Below, one piece after another: positions 7,703 through 14,652 of a DNA stretch of 32,485 nucleotides. This DNA is from an uncultured Alistipes sp. (lineage in GTDB: Bacteria; Bacteroidota; Bacteroidia; Bacteroidales; UBA932). The stretch spans positions 1 to 32,485 of the forward strand of contig UQUJ01000036.1 of the NCBI GenBank assembly GCA_900544195.1, in the 5' to 3' direction. How positions within the stretch are numbered: the stretch's first letter is position 1; every line of letters begins with the position of its first letter. A model generated the notes under the pieces. It was not told the origin of the DNA. It did not search any database and saw nothing but the letters and a program-made list of their open reading frames with translations. The translations under genes were made by a program, and so were the position numbers.

Positions 7703-8557
7703 ATGCCACGCACAAATTTCCAAGAACTTCTTGATGCAGGTGTACATTTCGGACATCTGGCCAGGAAATGGAACCCTAAGATGGCTCCATACATCTTTGA
7801 CCAGAAGAACGGGATCCACATCATCGACCTGCACAAGACCATCGTCAAGATAGACGAGGCTGCCGATGCAATGAAAGAGCTTGCGCGTTCAGGTCGCAAG
7901 ATTCTCTTCGTAGCCACAAAGAAACAGGCTAAGGAGATCGTTGCCGAGAAGGCTGCGGCAGTCAATATGCCATCGATAACCGAGCGCTGGGCTGGTGGTA
8001 TGCTTACCAACTTCCCTACTATCCGCAAGGCTATCAAGAAGATGAACACCATCGACAAGATGAAGGAGGACGGAACGTTCGAGAAGCTCGCCAAGAGAGA
8101 GCGTCTTCAGATCAACCGTCAGAGAGAAAAGCTTGAGAAGAACCTTGGCTCCATCAAGGACATGAGCCGTCTCCCATCCGCTATCTTCGTAGTTGACATC
8201 CAGAAGGAGGCCAACGCCGTAAAGGAGGCCAACCGCCTCAACATCCCGGTATTCGCATTGGTTGACACTTGTTGCGATCCTACCCCGATTGATTATGTGA
8301 TACCGGCTAACGACGACGCTACGAAGTCGATCGAGACCATCATGACTGTTCTCTGCAAGGCCATCGAAGAGGGACTGAGCGAGAGAAAGCTTGAGAAGGA
8401 GAAAGAGGCCAACGAGGAGGCTGCCGAGGGCGAGGCTCTCGCAAATCCTACAGGCAAGAAACTTCGCGCCCGCAAGAGCGCCAAGCCAGTTGATGTAGAG
8501 GCTGAGGCCGCACCTGTGGCCGAGGCTCCTAAGGTTGAGGAACCAAAGGCTGAATAA
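7703..8557 (+). CDS. rpsB: 30S ribosomal protein S2
   Basis: Small-subunit protein S2, 284 residues. Conserved blocks are ELLDAGVHFGHLARKWNPKM, YIFDQKNGIHIIDLHKT, ITERWAGGMLTNF, RLPSAIFVVDIQKE and VDTCCDPTPIDYVIPANDDA. The last 55 residues or so are an Ala/Glu/Lys/Pro-rich low-complexity tail that is not part of the core fold; such extensions are common in this phylum. The start is the ATG at 7703 directly before PRTNFQELL. It is followed by tsf after 16 nt, the classic rpsB-tsf pair. Confidence 0.96.
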   Translation: MPRTNFQELLDAGVHFGHLARKWNPKMAPYIFDQKNGIHIIDLHKTIVKIDEAADAMKELARSGRKILFVATKKQAKEIVAEKAAAVNMPSITERWAGGMLTNFPTIRKAIKKMNTIDKMKEDGTFEKLAKRERLQINRQREKLEKNLGSIKDMSRLPSAIFVVDIQKEANAVKEANRLNIPVFALVDTCCDPTPIDYVIPANDDATKSIETIMTVLCKAIEEGLSERKLEKEKEANEEAAEGEALANPTGKKLRARKSAKPVDVEAEAAPVAEAPKVEEPKAE

Positions 8558-8573
8558 TAAAGGAGGACGAGTT

Positions 8574-9566
8574 ATGGCAATTACAGCACAAGACGTAATG
8601 AAATTACGCAAGATGACTTCCGCCGGAATGATGGATTGCAAGAAGGCTCTCGCCGAGGCTGAGGGTGATTTCGAGAAGGCAGTCAACATCATCCGTGAGA
8701 AAGGTAAGCTCGTCGCCGCGAAACGTGCGGACCGTGAGACTTCAGAGGGTGCGGTTCTTGTCCGCATCAACGGGAACAAAGGTGTCATCGTATGCCTTGG
8801 CTGCGAGACTGACTTCGTTTCAGCCACTCCTGACTTCAAGGCTCTCGCAGCAGAGATTGCTGATGCGGCGATCGCATCATTCCCTGCCGACATCGAAGGT
8901 CTGAAGGCCAGCAAGTGCTCTAACGGTCACACTGTCGAGGAGGAGATCTCCGCCCAGACCGGTAAGACCGGTGAGAAGCACGTTCTCGCTTACTATGCCG
9001 CTCTTGAGGCTCCGTTCATCGGTGACTATGTTCACTTCAACGGTAAGCTTGGCGCCATTGTCGCTTTCAACAAGGAGATTCCTGCCGAGCTCGGCAAGGC
9101 CGTTGCCCAGCAGGTCACCGCTATGAACCCTGTTTCTGTCTCTCCGGCCGACTGCCCTGCTGAGGTGGTTGAGAAGGAGCGCGAGCTCGCTGTCCAGAAG
9201 ACAAAGGACGAGATGGTTCAGAAGGCTGTCGAGGCCGCTCTCAAGAAGGTCGGCATCAATCCTGCCCACGTTGACAGCGAGGATCACATCGAGTCCAACA
9301 CCGCCAAGGGTTGGATCACTCCAGAGCAGGCTGAGCAGGCCCGTGAGATCATCAAGACCGTCTCTGCCGAGAAGGCCGCGTCTCTCCCTGAGCAGATGAT
9401 CCAGAACATCGCCAACGGACGTATCCAGAAGTTCTTCAAGGAGCAGACTCTTGAGGAGCAGGATTTCGTTCAGTCTGACGAGAAGGTTTCTGTCGCCGCT
9501 TACATCAAGTCTGTTGACAAGGACGCCAAAGTGGTCGCTTTCAAGAGGTTCTCCCTCAGCGACTAA
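8574..9566 (+). CDS. tsf: Elongation factor Ts
   Basis: Nucleotide exchange factor that releases GDP from EF-Tu. From ATG 8574 the product is 330 residues, a length usual for Bacteroidota EF-Ts. The N-terminal UBA-like domain with ITAQDVMKLRKMTSAGMMDC, the EF-Tu-contacting GCETDFV motif and the coiled-coil/dimer region are visible. The start follows a clear Shine-Dalgarno (AAGGAGG, 8560-8566), unusual in a phylum that mostly does without one. A longer frame starting at 8535 overlaps rpsB and is not used. A terminator follows at 9592-9617. Confidence 0.96.
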   Translation: MAITAQDVMKLRKMTSAGMMDCKKALAEAEGDFEKAVNIIREKGKLVAAKRADRETSEGAVLVRINGNKGVIVCLGCETDFVSATPDFKALAAEIADAAIASFPADIEGLKASKCSNGHTVEEEISAQTGKTGEKHVLAYYAALEAPFIGDYVHFNGKLGAIVAFNKEIPAELGKAVAQQVTAMNPVSVSPADCPAEVVEKERELAVQKTKDEMVQKAVEAALKKVGINPAHVDSEDHIESNTAKGWITPEQAEQAREIIKTVSAEKAASLPEQMIQNIANGRIQKFFKEQTLEEQDFVQSDEKVSVAAYIKSVDKDAKVVAFKRFSLSD

Positions 9567-9591
9567 TTATTGGTTCACAGATAAGAAAGGA

Positions 9592-9617
9592 GGCTGGCCG
9601 GTTGGTCAGCCTTTTTT
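9592..9617 (+). terminator. Rho-independent terminator after tsf
   Basis: An 8-bp GC-rich stem (9592-9599 with 9604-9611, one G-U) followed by six T residues. It closes the translation cluster. Confidence 0.88.
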
Positions 9618-9730
9618 GTCTTTTCGCGCTTCAGACACTTCGGTAAACTCACTTATGCAAGCTCGGTGACCGCAAATTGAATACTTGGTCGCCGAGCCTG
9701 TCGAAGCGACTGAAATCAAGTATATTTTTA

Positions 9731-9738
9731 TACCTTTG
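9731..9738 (+). promoter_or_regulatory. Promoter -7 element for cutC and the transporter genes
   Basis: TACCTTTG matches TAnnTTTG and ends 4 nt before the first cutC ATG (9743). The transcription start would fall at or just after 9743, so the message is either leaderless or starts translation at the next ATG, 9761. No clear -33 box. Confidence 0.55.
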
Positions 9739-9742
9739 CAGC

Positions 9743-10417
9743 ATGAAAAACAAACGATTTATGGAATGTTGCTGCTCGGATGTGGCTGAGGCCGTTGAGG
9801 CTATGAAAGGGGGCGCGGGGAGAGTAGAGCTTTGCAAGGATCTGTCCTGTGGCGGTGTCACCCCAGGCCGAAGCGACATTGAGGCGACATTAAGTGCTGT
9901 GAATATCCCGGTGAACGTGCTCATAAGGGTTCGCGGTGGCGACTTTGTCTATGATGAGGATGAGATCAATACGATGATTGAATCTGTCAGGATGTGCCGG
10001 GAACTGGGGGTGAACGGTGTCGTGGTCGGAGCATTGAGAAAGGACGGAAGCATAGACACCGAGGCTGTCAGAAGATTGATGGCCGAGGCTGGGGGGCTTC
10101 ATGTCACCTTCCACCGCGCGTTCGATGAGTGTGCCGACCCGTTCAAGGCGCTGGAGGACATCATCTCACTCGGCTGCGACAGGCTTCTCACGGCGGGACA
10201 TGCTAGCAATGTCAACGATGGGGAGCGCACCCTTAAGGAATTGAACATCAGGGCTGGCGACAGGATCATCATCCTCGCCGGCTCAGGAGTGAGGCCGGGG
10301 AACATCGCCCGGCTTGAGGCATCAACCGGGTGCAAGGAGTTTCACTCCTCCTCCCATGGCCCAGACGGCAGAACCTCGCGCGAAGTCGTGGCCGCTATGG
10401 TTAATTATAATCAATGA
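9743..10417 (+). CDS. cutC: CutC family protein (copper homeostasis)
   Basis: A TIM-barrel protein of the CutC family, historically linked to copper tolerance, with its exact reaction unsettled. Recognisable blocks are ECCCSDVAEAVEAMKGGAGRVELC, GGVTPGRSDIE, VLIRVRGGDFVY, VVVGALRKDGSID, VTFHRAFDEC and LTAGHASN. The product is 224 residues from ATG 9743. ATG 9761, which begins directly at MECCCSD, is an equally good candidate given the -7 box at 9731-9738. The frame runs upstream to 9677, but that part precedes the promoter. The stop codon overlaps the next start (ATGA), implying translational coupling with the chromate-type transporter genes. Confidence 0.9.
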   Translation: MKNKRFMECCCSDVAEAVEAMKGGAGRVELCKDLSCGGVTPGRSDIEATLSAVNIPVNVLIRVRGGDFVYDEDEINTMIESVRMCRELGVNGVVVGALRKDGSIDTEAVRRLMAEAGGLHVTFHRAFDECADPFKALEDIISLGCDRLLTAGHASNVNDGERTLKELNIRAGDRIIILAGSGVRPGNIARLEASTGCKEFHSSSHGPDGRTSREVVAAMVNYNQ

Positions 10418-11004
10418 ATATGTCGGAAGAAACACTGAATGCCTCCAGGGAAGAGGTCTCCCTTTGGCGGATCTTCACGGTTTTCGCCAAGATCGGGGCC
10501 TTCACCATCGGAGGAGGCTACGCCATGATCCCCCTGATCCGGGACGAGATGATAAAGAGGGACTGGATGACCGATGAGGAACTCCCGGACATCATAGCGA
10601 TGGCCCAGTCCGCTCCAGGAGTGCTTGCCGTGAATATGTCCATTTTCGTCGGTCACAAACTCCACGGAGTGAAGGGAAGCGTGATAGCTACGCTCGGCTC
10701 GGTGATCCCGTCATTTATCACGATTCTGCTCATCGCCATGATATTCACAAACTTTCGGGACAATCCTGTGGTTGAGCGAATATTCAAAGGCATCCGTCCG
10801 GTGGTGGTGTCTTTGATCGCCGTGCCGATGATCAACATGGCGAGGAAGAACAACAAGACCTGGTGGGCCTGGGCTATCTCCATCGTGACACTTTTCCTCG
10901 TGGCGTTCCTGAGCTTCTCGCCGATCTATATCCTGCTTGTACTGATCGTGGTTTCGGCAAGCATTGCTGTCATCAAAAACAAAAAGGAGGCGAAAAATGA
11001 CTGA
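10414..11004 (+). CDS. chrA: Chromate transporter family protein, first half-size subunit
   Basis: A 196-residue membrane protein with one CHR domain. The family signature FTIGGGYAMIPLIRDEMIKRDWMTDEELPDIIAMAQSAPGV is complete, followed by hydrophobic helices and a short basic tail. Short CHR proteins are normally encoded in pairs that together equal one full-length ChrA, and a second copy overlaps here by 8 nt. Full-length relatives export chromate by proton symport; many gut homologues have no tested substrate. The start overlaps the cutC stop. Confidence 0.9.
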   Translation: MNMSEETLNASREEVSLWRIFTVFAKIGAFTIGGGYAMIPLIRDEMIKRDWMTDEELPDIIAMAQSAPGVLAVNMSIFVGHKLHGVKGSVIATLGSVIPSFITILLIAMIFTNFRDNPVVERIFKGIRPVVVSLIAVPMINMARKNNKTWWAWAISIVTLFLVAFLSFSPIYILLVLIVVSASIAVIKNKKEAKND

Positions 11005-11599
11005 GCTTGCTCTTATCCTCCAGCTTTTCTGGGTTTTCTTTGTCATAGGTCTGTTCACCTTCGGCGGCGGCTACGCTATGCTGTCGTTCATCCAGACACA
11101 GGTCGTTGTGGCTCACGGATGGCTGACCGAGAGCGCTTTCACTGACATCGTGGCCATCTCCCAGATGACCCCGGGTCCGGTGGGGATCAACTGCGCCACC
11201 TACGTCGGCTATGAGGTTCTGCACCAGGCCGGTGCGAGTCACCTTGTCGGGATCCTCGGCTCGCTGTCGGCCACGTTCGCCGTGATTCTTCCCTCGTTCA
11301 TGATTGTTCTGGCGATAGTCAAGTTCTACACGAAATTCAAGAACAGCAGGGTGTTCGCCAGCGTTCTCGCCAGTCTCAGGCCAGCCGTTGTCGGCCTTAT
11401 CGGAGCCGCCGCCCTGATTCTGATGTTCTCTGTGGACTGGAACGGGATCGTGCCTGAAATCAGCATAGTCAATGATAATTTCCCGGACTTGATCAGTTGG
11501 GGGCTGTTTGCCGCGGCCGTCGTCGCATCTATGGTCTTCAGGATCGGACCGATCAGGATAATCATCGCGGGAGGCATTCTGGGCTTGCTGCTGTATTGA
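10997..11599 (+). CDS. chrA: Chromate transporter family protein, second half-size subunit
   Basis: A 200-residue CHR-domain membrane protein, partner of the preceding gene. The signature is FTFGGGYAMLSFIQTQVVVAHGWLTESAFTDIVAISQMTPGPVGINCATYVGY. About five to six hydrophobic helices are visible. ATG 10997 is chosen because it follows a strong Shine-Dalgarno (AAGGAGG, 10984-10990) and starts at the usual distance from the signature; the frame extends to 10964 without a better start. The two subunits differ in the signature (SAPGV versus TPGPV), as expected for an asymmetric heterodimer. Confidence 0.9.
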   Translation: MTELALILQLFWVFFVIGLFTFGGGYAMLSFIQTQVVVAHGWLTESAFTDIVAISQMTPGPVGINCATYVGYEVLHQAGASHLVGILGSLSATFAVILPSFMIVLAIVKFYTKFKNSRVFASVLASLRPAVVGLIGAAALILMFSVDWNGIVPEISIVNDNFPDLISWGLFAAAVVASMVFRIGPIRIIIAGGILGLLLY

Positions 11600-11624
11600 T
11601 AACCGAAAGAATTTCGTATCTTTA
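11595..11624 (+). promoter_or_regulatory. Possible promoter for the GH20-cyclophilin pair
   Basis: ATTG at 11595-11598 and TATCTTTA at 11617-11624 with an 18-nt gap approximate the Bacteroidota consensus (last base of -7 is A). It lies over the end of the second chrA gene, about 83 nt before the GH20 ATG. Confidence 0.4.
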
Positions 11625-11706
11625 GCGTTTGACGGCAAACTTGAAAGGATTTGCCTGTGTTTTTAAGGATTACTTTGTACATGAATCAACATTAAAATAT
11701 TCAAAA

Positions 11707-13356
11707 ATGAAAAAAGTCATCAACATCATCGCTCTCGCGCTTCTCTTCGTGTCTTGTTCAATGAAGGCGAAGGAATCCGAAACAACGATCAATGTCATCC
11801 CTTATCCTCAAAGCGTCGAGGTTGGGAAAGGTACGTTCAAGGGTGCCGGCGCCAATTTCAACTGCGATCAGGCCATTGATGCCAAGAGTCAGGAGATCAT
11901 CAAGGAATTCGCCGACAAGATCACATTCGTCAGCGGCCGAATTTGCTCCTATGCCACACCGGTCGGTTTGGCGAAGGATTGCGCCAAGGTGAAGGGCTTC
12001 ATATTCCTGAAAGATGCCAATCTCGCGGAGGAGGAATATTCAATTGACATCACTAAGGCGAACTGCATTGTCAGAGCGTCTTCCTACAACGGATTCCTCT
12101 ATGCGATCCAGACATTGAAGCAGCTCACGAGCGTCAATATTTTTGGTAATGAGCCGAACCCGGCGGAGAAGTTCCTCTTCCCTTGCGTGAAGATCCAGGA
12201 CAAGCCTCGCTTCGGCTACAGAGGCATGCACCTTGACTGCTCGAGGCATTTCTTCTCCGTCGAGGAAGTCAAGAAGTATCTGGACATCATGGCGCTTTAC
12301 AAGCTCAACCGCTTCCATTGGCATCTGACTGATGACCAAGGTTGGAGGGTTGAAATCAAGAAATATCCTAGACTTACGGAGATAGGCGCGTTCAGAAACG
12401 GAACTGTCATCAAGAAGGATTGGGGCAGTAATGACGGCGTCCGCTACGGTGGCTACTACACTCAGGAGCAGATGAAGGACATTGTCGCCTACGCCGGCAA
12501 GTTGGGCATTGTGGTGATCCCGGAGATTGACCTTCCTGGCCACATGATGGGTGCCTTGGCCGGCTATCCGGAGCTTGGGTGCACCGGCGGCCCTTACGAG
12601 GTCTGGACAAGATGGGGTATCTCCGAGCAGGTGCTTTGCCCTGGAAAGGAAGCGATGTTCTCGTTCCTCGAGGATGTGTTCACCGAACTGATGGACATCT
12701 TCCCTTCTGAATATATCCACATCGGCGGTGACGAGTGTCCGAAGACCGAGTGGGAGAAGTGTCCTGCCTGCCAGGCCAGGATCAAGCAGTTGGGCATCAA
12801 GGCGGACGGTCATCACTCCGCCGAGCAGTTCCTTCAGAGCTATGTGACCGCGCGCGTCCAGAAGTTCCTCAACGACCACGGCCGCAGGATCATCGGCTGG
12901 GACGAGGTGCTTGAGGGCGAGTTGGCCGAAGGGGCGACCGTGATGTCGTGGAGAGGCACGGAAGGCGGCATCAAGGCCTCCGCCATGGGTTTCGACGTCA
13001 TCATGACACCTAACACCTACTGCTATTTTGACTACTATCAGTCAGAGGATCAGGACAAGGAGCCTTTCGGCATCGGCGGAAATCTTCCGCTTGAGAAAGT
13101 TTATGGCTACGAGCCTCTTGAGGGTCTTGACGCGGAGCAGCGGAAGCACATCCTTGGCGTCCAGGCCAACCTTTGGACTGAATATGTCGCCACGCCGGAG
13201 CATCTGGAGTACATGCTTCTCCCGCGTATGAACGCGCTCAGTGAGGTTCAGTGGTGTGTTCCTGAGAATAAGGACATCGAAAGGTTCAAGGCGGCGATGG
13301 AGGCGGAATCATTCAAGATCTTCGACATCCTTGGCTACAACTACCGCAAGTTTTAA
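11707..13356 (+). CDS. Glycoside hydrolase family 20 beta-N-acetylhexosaminidase, lipoprotein
   Basis: Removes terminal beta-linked GlcNAc/GalNAc from glycans such as host N-glycans, mucin or chitin fragments. The product is 549 residues from ATG 11707. Residues 1-16 form a lipoprotein signal with a LFVSC lipobox (Cys17), so it is anchored to an outer layer of the envelope. Residues about 25-165 are the GH20b-like accessory domain and about 168-500 the catalytic barrel, with GMHLDCSRHF, FHWHLTDDQGWR, IPEIDLPGH and the catalytic pair Asp342-Glu343 in HIGGDECPK. The longer frame from 11629 would bury the signal peptide. The cyclophilin gene follows after 12 nt. Confidence 0.94.
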   Translation: MKKVINIIALALLFVSCSMKAKESETTINVIPYPQSVEVGKGTFKGAGANFNCDQAIDAKSQEIIKEFADKITFVSGRICSYATPVGLAKDCAKVKGFIFLKDANLAEEEYSIDITKANCIVRASSYNGFLYAIQTLKQLTSVNIFGNEPNPAEKFLFPCVKIQDKPRFGYRGMHLDCSRHFFSVEEVKKYLDIMALYKLNRFHWHLTDDQGWRVEIKKYPRLTEIGAFRNGTVIKKDWGSNDGVRYGGYYTQEQMKDIVAYAGKLGIVVIPEIDLPGHMMGALAGYPELGCTGGPYEVWTRWGISEQVLCPGKEAMFSFLEDVFTELMDIFPSEYIHIGGDECPKTEWEKCPACQARIKQLGIKADGHHSAEQFLQSYVTARVQKFLNDHGRRIIGWDEVLEGELAEGATVMSWRGTEGGIKASAMGFDVIMTPNTYCYFDYYQSEDQDKEPFGIGGNLPLEKVYGYEPLEGLDAEQRKHILGVQANLWTEYVATPEHLEYMLLPRMNALSEVQWCVPENKDIERFKAAMEAESFKIFDILGYNYRKF

Positions 13357-13368
13357 TCATTCACGAAT

Positions 13369-14124
13369 ATGAAAAAGAACATTTTTGCATTATTGGTCTG
13401 CGCCGCCACCACGGCCATGGTTTTCGGTTGTGGCAATGGTGCGAAGAAGGCTGAGGATGAGGCTGCCGCTGCCGCCGAGCAGGCACGTCGGGACTCAATC
13501 GCCGCAGCCGAGCAGGCCGCAAAAGAAAAGACAGCTATGGACATCATCTCGATTCTGCCGGAGGAACCGGTATTCGACATCGTGACAAATCTTGGCACGA
13601 TCAAGGTAAAACTCTACAGCAAGACCCCGAAGCATCGTGAGAACTTCGCGAAACTGGCTCTTACGGGCTACTACGACAGTCTTCTCTTCCACAGGGTCAT
13701 CAACGGATTCATGATTCAGGGTGGAGACCCTTTCACACGCGACACATCCGCCGCCGCTGTGGCAAAGTACGGCCAAGGTGGCCCTGGCTACACTATCCCC
13801 GCGGAGTTTGTCCCTGAATATACCCACAAGAAGGGCGCTCTCGCCGCCGCTCGCAGAGGCGACGTGGCCAATCCGAAGAAGGAGTCATCCGGCTCGCAGT
13901 TCTATATCGTGCAGGATGCCGGGGCATGCGCGCAGCTGGATGGAGCCTACACAGTTTTCGGAGAGACGGTCAGTGGACTTGACATCATCGACAGAATCGC
14001 TCAGGTGGCGACCGACCAAAGGGACAAACCTCTGATGGATGTCAGGATCAAGACCATAAAGCTTGATGAAAGCTGTATGCCAAAGACTGTGAATGCGTCA
14101 GAGGATACTCCGAAAACAGAATAA
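13369..14124 (+). CDS. Cyclophilin-type peptidyl-prolyl isomerase, lipoprotein
   Basis: Catalyses proline cis-trans isomerisation, probably on envelope proteins. The product has 251 residues. Residues 1-20 form a lipoprotein signal with a VFGC lipobox (Cys21). Residues about 28-58 are an Ala/Glu-rich, probably coiled-coil spacer. Residues about 63-240 are the cyclophilin fold with LLFHRVINGFMIQGGDP, where the active-site Arg is in FHRV, then GSQFYIV and LDGAYTVFGETVSGLDIID. It appears to be co-transcribed with the GH20 gene. No strong terminator is seen after it. Confidence 0.92.
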   Translation: MKKNIFALLVCAATTAMVFGCGNGAKKAEDEAAAAAEQARRDSIAAAEQAAKEKTAMDIISILPEEPVFDIVTNLGTIKVKLYSKTPKHRENFAKLALTGYYDSLLFHRVINGFMIQGGDPFTRDTSAAAVAKYGQGGPGYTIPAEFVPEYTHKKGALAAARRGDVANPKKESSGSQFYIVQDAGACAQLDGAYTVFGETVSGLDIIDRIAQVATDQRDKPLMDVRIKTIKLDESCMPKTVNASEDTPKTE

Positions 14125-14198
14125 TTTGCAAAATATCAGTAGCAAGAAGGGGTAAAAATGACACTTCCGCCCTTTTGGGTCAGAAAAACGGAAATTTG

Positions 14199-14217
14199 GA
14201 ACAAAAAATATTTGTTC
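14199..14217. promoter_or_regulatory. Palindromic operator-like site
   Basis: GAACAAA-5 nt-TTTGTTC is a perfect 7-5-7 inverted repeat just upstream of the -33 position of the small-RNA promoter. The placement suits a regulator-binding site; the regulator is unknown. Confidence 0.35.
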
Positions 14218-14220
14218 AAC

Positions 14221-14252
14221 CTTGCTTGTTTTATAAAAAAGATATACCTTTG
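14221..14252 (+). promoter_or_regulatory. Promoter of a candidate small RNA
   Basis: CTTG at 14221-14224 and TACCTTTG at 14245-14252, with a 20-nt gap, fit the Bacteroidota consensus. Expected start near 14258. No start codon with a meaningful frame follows before the terminator-like hairpin. Confidence 0.6.
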
Positions 14253-14257
14253 CAACG

Positions 14258-14335
14258 AATAGTTTTTTCATAGGTTAAGTTTTAGGTTAGAATTGCGAAC
14301 GGGGTCTGCTGCGACAGCAAACCCCGTTCATCTTT
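14258..14335 (+). ncRNA. Candidate short non-coding RNA
   Basis: The segment runs from a good promoter to a strong hairpin: a 9-bp outer stem 14297-14305/14321-14329 (GAACGGGGT/ACCCCGTTC) and a 5-bp inner stem 14307-14311/14315-14319, with a T-containing tail. The unpaired 5' part repeats TAGGTTA twice. The predicted product is about 75 nt with no coding frame. It could also be an attenuated leader of the TonB operon, which begins 320 nt further on. I do not recognise a known RNA family. Confidence 0.45.
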
Positions 14336-14462
14336 GTATGCTCTATACTATTTACTATTAGTCGGTTATCTTCTTTTTATGCCATCCCTGACCGAGTAAA
14401 CAGGTGGCCTGTTCCGGCTTCCTGTCTCACAATTGTCCCACTGATTGGTGAATATTTATTCT

Positions 14463-14470
14463 TATTTTTG
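14463..14470 (+). promoter_or_regulatory. Possible upstream promoter of the TonB receptor operon
   Basis: TATTTTTG matches TAnnTTTG and lies 20 nt before the nested hairpin at 14491-14545. No good -33 box is seen. It would place the hairpin at the 5' end of the transcript. Confidence 0.4.
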
Positions 14471-14490
14471 TATATTCGATTCGTTTCCTG

Positions 14491-14545
14491 TCTGCCGGGA
14501 GGATGGCGTGTAACCCCGGAAACTTTTCGGGTACGCCTCGGCGGA
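14491..14545 (+). promoter_or_regulatory. Nested-hairpin RNA leader upstream of the TonB receptor operon
   Basis: Three helices nest on one axis: 14491-14497/14539-14545 (7 bp, one G-U), 14505-14509/14533-14537 (5 bp), and 14515-14520/14526-14531 (6 bp, one G-U) with a 5-nt loop. Purine-rich internal loops (GGAGGAT, GTAAC) separate them on the 5' side. The asymmetric internal loops resemble those of a regulatory RNA more than a terminator. I could not match it to a riboswitch class I know. Confidence 0.4.
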
Positions 14546-14597
14546 TCGAACCCCCAATAAATTGTGATGCCTCTTGAATGAATGCCAAAAACTTGGT

Positions 14598-14629
14598 ATT
14601 GTGGCGGAAAACGAGGTCGACTAAATTTG
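14598..14629 (+). promoter_or_regulatory. Promoter of the TonB receptor operon
   Basis: ATTG at 14598-14601 and TAAATTTG at 14622-14629 with a 20-nt gap. Expected start near 14635. It argues that translation begins at ATG 14653, not at the upstream in-frame ATG 14578. Confidence 0.65.
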
Positions 14630-14652
14630 CCGACGGTTATCAAGTAGTGATT

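Noticed and set aside
7560..7853. 97-codon frame starting in the rpsI-rpsB gap
   Set aside because: More than half lies over rpsB in another frame and the peptide has no recognisable features; the gap is better explained by RNA structure.
7889..8914. 341-codon minus-strand frame across rpsB and tsf
   Set aside because: Overlaps two universally conserved genes on the plus strand.
12040..12879. 279-codon frame antisense to the GH20 gene
   Set aside because: Antisense shadow; the GH20 catalytic motifs are on the plus strand.
14578..14652. N-terminal extension of the TonB receptor from ATG 14578
   Set aside because: It contains the -33 and -7 boxes of a good promoter and would precede the signal peptide by 25 polar residues.
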